NCBI RefSeq assembly: GCF_000835165.1
Contig: NZ_CP007790.1
Location: 1,736,001 to 1,800,000, forward strand
Source: Corynebacterium marinum DSM 44953
GTDB lineage: Bacteria > Actinomycetota > Actinomycetes > Mycobacteriales > Mycobacteriaceae
Reading direction: 5' to 3'
Length of the DNA stretch: 64,000 nt
Notes under the pieces: generated by a model
What the model saw: the letters and a program-made list of their open reading frames with translations, nothing else
The model's database searches: none
Told to the model about the DNA's origin: nothing
In this document: positions 63,010-64,000 of the stretch, piece by piece
Position numbering within the stretch: position 1 is the first letter of the stretch
Layout: the number at the start of each line of letters is the position of its first letter
Position numbers and translations under genes: made by a program

Positions 63010-63888
63010 TTAACCGGTGACCCCGACACGGGGTTCGAACCGGGCCCCCGGAACGACCCGGTCGAGCACGGTCTGGATCGCGGGCATGGAGGTGTAGGAC
63101 ATCGTCATCGGCCCGGCCCCCGGTTCGGTGCAGGCCAGCTCGCCGCCCGCGTCACGGGTGCCGGAGACGAGCCCGACGATGACGCGGCGGCCGTCGAAAT
63201 CGGCGTACACCGGGCCGCCGGAATCGCCCGCCCGCGCGCACACCCGGGCGGTGGCGGCCACGGCGCGCAGCTCCACCCCGTCGTGGTCGGCGAGGATCTC
63301 CACGCCGGTCGAGTTGATCGGCTCGCCGCAGGTCTCGCCCGTGGTCACCCCGAACTTGCAGATGACCTCCGGCAGCTCCCCGACGCTCTCCGCGACGACG
63401 GTATCCGCCAGCGGGTCGGGCGAGGCCATCACGTACCGGGGGTTGGTGATCTCGATGACGCCGACGTCCAGGCGGCTGGACGCGGCGTCGTAGAGGTCGG
63501 AGTAGATGAACGTCCCCACCGGGGCGCTGAAGTCGGCGTTGACGCCGTCGACGGTCGCCCAGACGTGGTCGCCGGGCATCCCGCAGTGGGAGGCCGTCAC
63601 CGCGTAACCGCGGTCGTCGGCGGTGAAGCTGTAGGCCACGGTGCACTGTCCGACCTGGATGGTCTCCCCGGGAACGGGCACGGTTTTCGTGATGGTCACC
63701 CCCGTGCCAGGCGCCCACGGGCTGGCTGCCGGGGCGCGCAGCTGCGTCGGCGTCTGCCGGGGCGCGGCGGCGGCCACCTCCGCTGCGGGGGTGGGGTTGC
63801 GCTCCTGTTCCTCCACGGACCAGGAGATGAGCGAGCCCACGCCCACGGCGGTCACCGCGGCCAGGCCCGCCCAGAGGCGGGTGTTCAC
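63010..63888 (-). CDS. Secreted trypsin-like serine protease
   Basis: A 292-residue exported chymotrypsin-fold protease. A signal or anchor segment (about 7-25) and an Ala/Pro/Thr spacer precede the catalytic domain (about 75-292). The triad is visible: His in VTASHCG, Asp in SRLDVGVIE and Ser in AGDSGGPVY. Cysteines near His and elsewhere could form disulfides. Its target is unknown. The GTG start overlaps the stop of the upstream partial gene as GTGA, and the fusion nuclease gene begins 46 bp after its stop. Confidence 0.9.
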   Translation of the reverse strand: MNTRLWAGLAAVTAVGVGSLISWSVEEQERNPTPAAEVAAAAPRQTPTQLRAPAASPWAPGTGVTITKTVPVPGETIQVGQCTVAYSFTADDRGYAVTASHCGMPGDHVWATVDGVNADFSAPVGTFIYSDLYDAASSRLDVGVIEITNPRYVMASPDPLADTVVAESVGELPEVICKFGVTTGETCGEPINSTGVEILADHDGVELRAVAATARVCARAGDSGGPVYADFDGRRVIVGLVSGTRDAGGELACTEPGAGPMTMSYTSMPAIQTVLDRVVPGARFEPRVGVTG

Positions 63889-64000
63889 TGCTTGTCGACG
63901 CCGTCTTCCTCGCCCGGCTTGTCCTCCTCGGCCGCCTGTTCCGCGGCCCGTGCCTTGATCTCGGCGGCGAACTTCTCGGGATCGAAATCCTCGAAGTACT
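63885..64000 (-). CDS. C-terminal end of an unidentified gene (runs off the window)
   Basis: Only the last 37 codons or so are present: an acidic, Glu/Ala/Lys-rich tail (YFEDFDPEKFAAEIKARAAE onward) ending in TGA. The stop overlaps the GTG of the serine protease gene by 4 bp, so the two are coupled. The family cannot be named from this fragment. Confidence 0.6.
   Translation of the reverse strand, partial: YFEDFDPEKFAAEIKARAAEQAAEEDKPGEEDGVDKQ

Noticed and set aside
59451..63020. A 1189-codon open frame on the plus strand
   Set aside because: It is the mirror of the fusion nuclease gene in GC-rich DNA. The translation is low-complexity (Arg/Gly/Val-rich), and the opposite strand has clear domains.

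Overview
The window is chromosomal DNA of a high-GC member of the genus Corynebacterium. The evidence is the mycolate-actinobacterial gene order: division genes, idsA-mptA, Rv2175c-type protein and pknL, class II DAHP synthase, mptC, plsC, glk, pimB, two NlpC/P60 genes, ctaE-qcrCAB, ctaCF, ltsA, erpA, ilvE, pepA, E2 acyltransferase, lipBA, glnA. This runs almost in step with C. glutamicum cg2375-cg2429 and M. tuberculosis Rv2163c-Rv2220. Many starts are GTG, and several -10 boxes sit directly before the start codon, as in leaderless corynebacterial genes. I saw no rRNA, tRNA, CRISPR array, IS element or prophage.

Layout. 1-2.6 kb (minus) is the start of the division cluster (mraZ, rsmH, ftsL-like, 5' end of ftsI) with a clear MraZ operator. 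3-4.7 kb holds small conserved genes (DUF3040, HEPN, GNAT). 4.8-17.3 kb is envelope glycolipid biosynthesis (idsA, mptA, mptC, plsC, glk, pimB) mixed with pknL and its DNA-binding neighbour, aroG and an exoribonuclease. 17.3-19.3 kb has two NlpC/P60 hydrolases, the second behind a ydaO-type c-di-AMP riboswitch. 19.7-26.1 kb encodes the cytochrome bc1-aa3 branch (ctaE-qcrCAB, ctaCF). 26.5-33.9 kb has ltsA, erpA, a DUF3043 gene, a lone cobT, ilvE and pepA. 34-42.6 kb is a lipoate-centred block: an E2 with three lipoyl domains, the glycine cleavage genes gcvP-gcvT-gcvH, then lipB and lipA, so lipoyl acceptors sit next to the lipoylation enzymes. 42.6-47.2 kb has DUF4191, an AspT/YidE-type transporter, RDD and glnA.

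From 47.3 kb the window is more accessory: an SGNH lipoprotein, an FMN reductase behind a palindromic operator, a gene remnant, a zinc ABC importer with a Zur-like box, an ornithine-cyclodeaminase/TynB-like gene coupled to a second GlnA-type glutamine synthetase, a VIT transporter, a GT4 glycosyltransferase, small stress-type proteins, a Nudix hydrolase, a very unusual exonuclease-TerB-BRCT-sigma4-HTH fusion protein, and a secreted serine protease.

The items most worth attention are the large fusion nuclease (59.8-63.0 kb), the TynB-GlnA pair, the riboswitch, the perfect 225-bp repeat inside the E2 gene, and the lone cobT, whose expected catalytic Glu appears to be Gln. Functions rest on motifs and synteny read by eye; no database search was run.
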